From contig CANRQH010000019.1 of NCBI GenBank assembly GCA_947632745.1, forward strand, positions 1-16,466: a stretch of DNA of 16,466 nucleotides, written 5' to 3'. A program made the translations under genes and the position numbers. Origin of the DNA: an uncultured Clostridia bacterium (GTDB lineage Bacteria > Bacillota > Clostridia > TANB77 > CAG-508). Numbering within the stretch: the first letter of the stretch is position 1; the number at the start of each line of letters is the position of its first letter. The notes under the pieces are model-generated. The model saw nothing but the letters and a program-made list of their open reading frames with translations. It did no database searches and had not been told where the DNA came from. Positions 13,777-16,466 of this stretch are shown piece after piece.

Positions 13777-15558
13777 CTATTCAGTTACCTCTATTACATT
13801 ATTTTTGATTTTATATCCGTTTGATATATCTAATTTATAAACTTTATTTCCTTGCTCATCACAAGATACTTCTTCAAATCCTTGTAAGTCATAAAAATTA
13901 TTAACCATTTTGTTCTTAGCTGTTGGATAATAGTATCCATATATTGTTTTTATGCCTTTTTCCTGTGCTTTTTTTACTAGCATGTCCATCATAGCAAATT
14001 CCATATTTCTTTTTAATACTCTACAGCTCATTATCCATAAATCAATATGTAATTCATCTTTATTTTTTATATTTCCAATTACAACTGTTATAACTCCATT
14101 GTCTCCAAAAATATCTTCTAATTTACCATATAGTTTTATATAATTTTCATCATTATTTACTTCTTCTATGTCTGCTAAAGAATATCTTTTGGTTGTTAGA
14201 TTAAATTGATTGCTTTTATTACTTAATTGAGATATTCTCTCCAAATATATTGGTTTAAATGATGTTATTTCTGCTTTCATTTTTAGTGAAAGTAAATAAT
14301 CCTCATAATTTTCAAATGTTGACATCATTTGGCTTCTTTTTGCATTATCTTTATATAAATCATTTTTCTTCAAATCTTCATTTGAAAAGTTTGTTACTTC
14401 AAAATATCCGTTTCTATCAATTATTTTTATATAATTTTCTGGTACGTCTATTTCAGGAGTTGCAATTCCTTCTACATAGTCCTGTACAATTTGCCTTTCT
14501 GCTGGATTATCATCAACAAATACAAAACTGTCTGCTCCTAAGTTTAGTTCTTCTGCAATGTCCTTTATATTTAAATTCTTTGGATTCCAATTAGCTTTAA
14601 TTATTATAAAATCATCTGGCTTTAAAGTTCCTGCTGGATGGTTTAATCCTGCTATAGCATTTTCATATTCATTTTTAGAGTTAATGTTTAATATAATTCC
14701 TAAACTTTTATGTTCCTTTAAATAATTTTGAAATTCAGAATATACTTGTCCACTTGGAACTTCTGGACCAATAGCTAGATTTTCCACTCCATCATCTCCA
14801 ACTATTCCTCCCCACAAAGTATTATCTAAATCTAAAACTAAAGCTTTCTTATTTTTCCCATAAATTGATTTTATAATATTTGCTATATTAAATGACAAAT
14901 ATGGTATTGCAGGAACTTCCATAGCATATTTATACATATGCCAATAAAACTGGTTTGCCCATTTATCTAATCCATAACATGATGATATGTAATTTATATC
15001 ATTAATAAAGAAATTTTTAGTTTTATTTGCATAATCATAAAACTTTTGATTTAATCTTGTTATAAAATTTGTTTTTCCATGAATATCTACCGCATCTTTA
15101 TTTCCTAATAAACGATAATATGGATATTCAAAATTGTTCTGTATAATTGTACAATTAAATTTTTCAAAAAGTTTTGTCCATATATTTTCAAATTTTTTAT
15201 ATTCATTTTCTAGCATATCATTTATCGTTTTTTCATCATTATACATTGTAGGATATTCAATTATGTTTCTATTAGTTGTATGTATATATATTATATCTGG
15301 ATGAAACTCATCTAATTCTTCATTTCCAAACATAGCATCTTCATAAAATTTATTATATTCAGATTCATAAAAATTAGGTTTTATTCCATAGTTTAATAGA
15401 AATATTTCTAACATATTTTTTATTTCACTTGTTGTTGAACCACCTAAAATTGCTATGTTTTTTTCTATAAAATTTTCTTTTAGTAATAATTGTTTTTTTA
15501 CTTTTTTCTTATTTTTTATTAACCATTCAACATTAAATGGATATTCTAACTCTTTCAT
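13777..15558 (-). CDS. FkbH-like HAD-IIIC protein (acyl loading onto carrier protein)
   Basis: 593 residues. N-terminal SGNH-like region with ILGGSTTSE (37-45); HAD-IIIC domain with the nucleophile motif LDLDNTLWGG (242-251; D243, D245), NSKNE (293-297) and FVFVDDNPAERQ (345-356); then a GNAT-like C-terminal region of about 400-570. This arrangement matches FkbH-type proteins, which in polyketide pathways convert 1,3-bisphosphoglycerate to glyceryl-carrier protein. The ACP gene immediately downstream is the expected partner. There is no ketosynthase in view, so a polyketide product is unlikely; an acyl substituent for a surface polysaccharide fits the neighbours better. AAGGAGTG precedes the ATG at 15558. 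The substrate (glyceryl or a related C3 acid) is inference from the family. Confidence 0.88.
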   Translation of the reverse strand: MKELEYPFNVEWLIKNKKKVKKQLLLKENFIEKNIAILGGSTTSEIKNMLEIFLLNYGIKPNFYESEYNKFYEDAMFGNEELDEFHPDIIYIHTTNRNIIEYPTMYNDEKTINDMLENEYKKFENIWTKLFEKFNCTIIQNNFEYPYYRLLGNKDAVDIHGKTNFITRLNQKFYDYANKTKNFFINDINYISSCYGLDKWANQFYWHMYKYAMEVPAIPYLSFNIANIIKSIYGKNKKALVLDLDNTLWGGIVGDDGVENLAIGPEVPSGQVYSEFQNYLKEHKSLGIILNINSKNEYENAIAGLNHPAGTLKPDDFIIIKANWNPKNLNIKDIAEELNLGADSFVFVDDNPAERQIVQDYVEGIATPEIDVPENYIKIIDRNGYFEVTNFSNEDLKKNDLYKDNAKRSQMMSTFENYEDYLLSLKMKAEITSFKPIYLERISQLSNKSNQFNLTTKRYSLADIEEVNNDENYIKLYGKLEDIFGDNGVITVVIGNIKNKDELHIDLWIMSCRVLKRNMEFAMMDMLVKKAQEKGIKTIYGYYYPTAKNKMVNNFYDLQGFEEVSCDEQGNKVYKLDISNGYKIKNNVIEVTE

Positions 15559-15587
15559 TGAATCACTCCTTATTTTGTTTTAACTTA

Positions 15588-16466
15588 TTAATTTAATTCT
15601 TTTTGTACAAGTTTTAAGGCTTCTTCTATAACTTTATCCATATCATAATATTTGTATTGTCCTAATCTTCCTCCAAAAATAACTTTATTATCTTTTTCTG
15701 CTAATTTTTTATATTTTTCATATAATTCATTATTTTTATCATCATTTATAGGATAATATGGTTCTTTTGTATTGTCCCATTTATCTGAATATTCTTTGCT
15801 TATTACTGTTTTTGGTTGAGTTCCAAATTCAAAATGTTTATGTTCAATTATTCTAGTATATGGTACTTCATATTCTGTATAATTTACTACAGCATTGCCT
15901 TGATAATTGTCTGTATCTAATATCTCTGTTTCAAATCTAACACTTCTATATTCTAATTCCCCATAACAGTAATCATAAAATTTATCTATTGGACCTGTAA
16001 ATATTATTTTTTCTGCAATATTATTCAATTCTTCTTTATGCTCAAAATAATCACAATTTAGTCTCACTTCAATTCCATTTAACATTTTTTCTATAATAGC
16101 AGTATAGCCACCTATAGGTATCCCTTGGTATAAATCATTAAAGTAATTATTATCATAAATAAATCTTACAGGCAATCTTTTTATAATAAAACTTGGTAAT
16201 TCCGATGCTTTTCTTCCCCATTGTTTTTCTGTATAACCTTTTACTAACTTTTCATATATAGTTTTTCCAACTAAACTAATAGCTTGCTCTTCCAAATTTT
16301 TAGGCTCTGTTATTCCCGCTTGTTGTTTTTCTTCTTCTATTTTTCTTTTAGCTTCTTCAGGTGTTTTTACTCCCCATAATTTGTTAAATGTATTCATATT
16401 AAATGGCATATTATATAATTCATCTTTATATATTGCTACTGGAGAATTTGTATATCTATTAAATTC
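15588..16466 (-). CDS. glf: UDP-galactopyranose mutase, 5' end outside the window
   Basis: Converts UDP-galactopyranose to UDP-galactofuranose, a flavoenzyme. The visible 292 residues are the C-terminal three quarters. A Met lies at 16409, but the frame continues upstream to the window end with family sequence (FNRYTNSPVAIYKDELYNMP), so that Met is internal. Further motifs are NMNTFNKLWGV, YTEKQWGRKASELP, GGYTAIIEKML and GRLGQYKYYDMD near the C-terminus, all characteristic. It implies galactofuranose in a surface glycan. The FkbH-like gene starts 29 bases after its stop, so it belongs to the same operon. The FAD-binding N-terminus is not in view. Confidence 0.93.
   Translation of the reverse strand, partial: EFNRYTNSPVAIYKDELYNMPFNMNTFNKLWGVKTPEEAKRKIEEEKQQAGITEPKNLEEQAISLVGKTIYEKLVKGYTEKQWGRKASELPSFIIKRLPVRFIYDNNYFNDLYQGIPIGGYTAIIEKMLNGIEVRLNCDYFEHKEELNNIAEKIIFTGPIDKFYDYCYGELEYRSVRFETEILDTDNYQGNAVVNYTEYEVPYTRIIEHKHFEFGTQPKTVISKEYSDKWDNTKEPYYPINDDKNNELYEKYKKLAEKDNKVIFGGRLGQYKYYDMDKVIEEALKLVQKELN

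Noticed and set aside
13016..15558. Polyketide or antibiotic biosynthesis cluster because of FkbH, ACP and SDR
   Set aside because: No ketosynthase or acyltransferase module; the neighbours are Glf, MBOAT and SGNH, which point to surface polysaccharide.

Overview
The window is very AT-rich, uses the standard code, and has strong Shine-Dalgarno sites (AAGGAGG type), consensus sigma-A promoters with 17-bp spacers, and four genes for cell-wall-anchored proteins with LPXTG-like sorting signals beside a class B sortase. This points to a low-GC Gram-positive bacterium (Bacillota, probably a Clostridia-like lineage). Genus cannot be read from the sequence. Every gene I accept is on the minus strand, so the window is described below from right to left in transcription order.

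Region 1, 16466 to about 8432, is a surface-polysaccharide modification operon: UDP-galactopyranose mutase (cut by the window edge), an FkbH-like HAD/acyl-loading protein, an acyl carrier protein, a MaoC-type hydratase, a short-chain dehydrogenase, an MBOAT acyltransferase, an SGNH-like membrane-anchored protein and an OafA-type acyltransferase. The order FkbH, carrier protein, MBOAT and SGNH parallels the logic of dlt operons (load a carrier, hand the acyl group to an MBOAT, finish outside with an SGNH/DltD-like protein), but FkbH stands where the D-alanine ligase would be. I infer a system that puts an unusual small acyl group, perhaps glyceryl-derived, on a galactofuranose-containing surface polymer. 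The last gene has a tract of 19 GA units between a good ATG/RBS and the acyltransferase reading frame. In this sequence the frames do not match, so the gene looks like a phase-variable switch in the OFF state.

Region 2, 8273 to 1570, is a surface-protein region. It has three paralogous small sortase substrates (two about 86% identical), a larger protein with two cohesin-like repeats and a Big2-like domain, a class B sortase, an AAA/DUF4143 ATPase and one unrecognised ORF between the two close paralogs. The paralogs have near-identical promoters (TTGCMA-N17-TATAAT) and related terminators, and two of them carry a 23-bp-period tandem motif upstream.

Region 3, 1570 to 1, holds a MITE-like palindromic element of about 217 bp, an intact IS481-like insertion sequence with an RBS-sequestering hairpin, and a strong terminator oriented on the + strand at the left edge.
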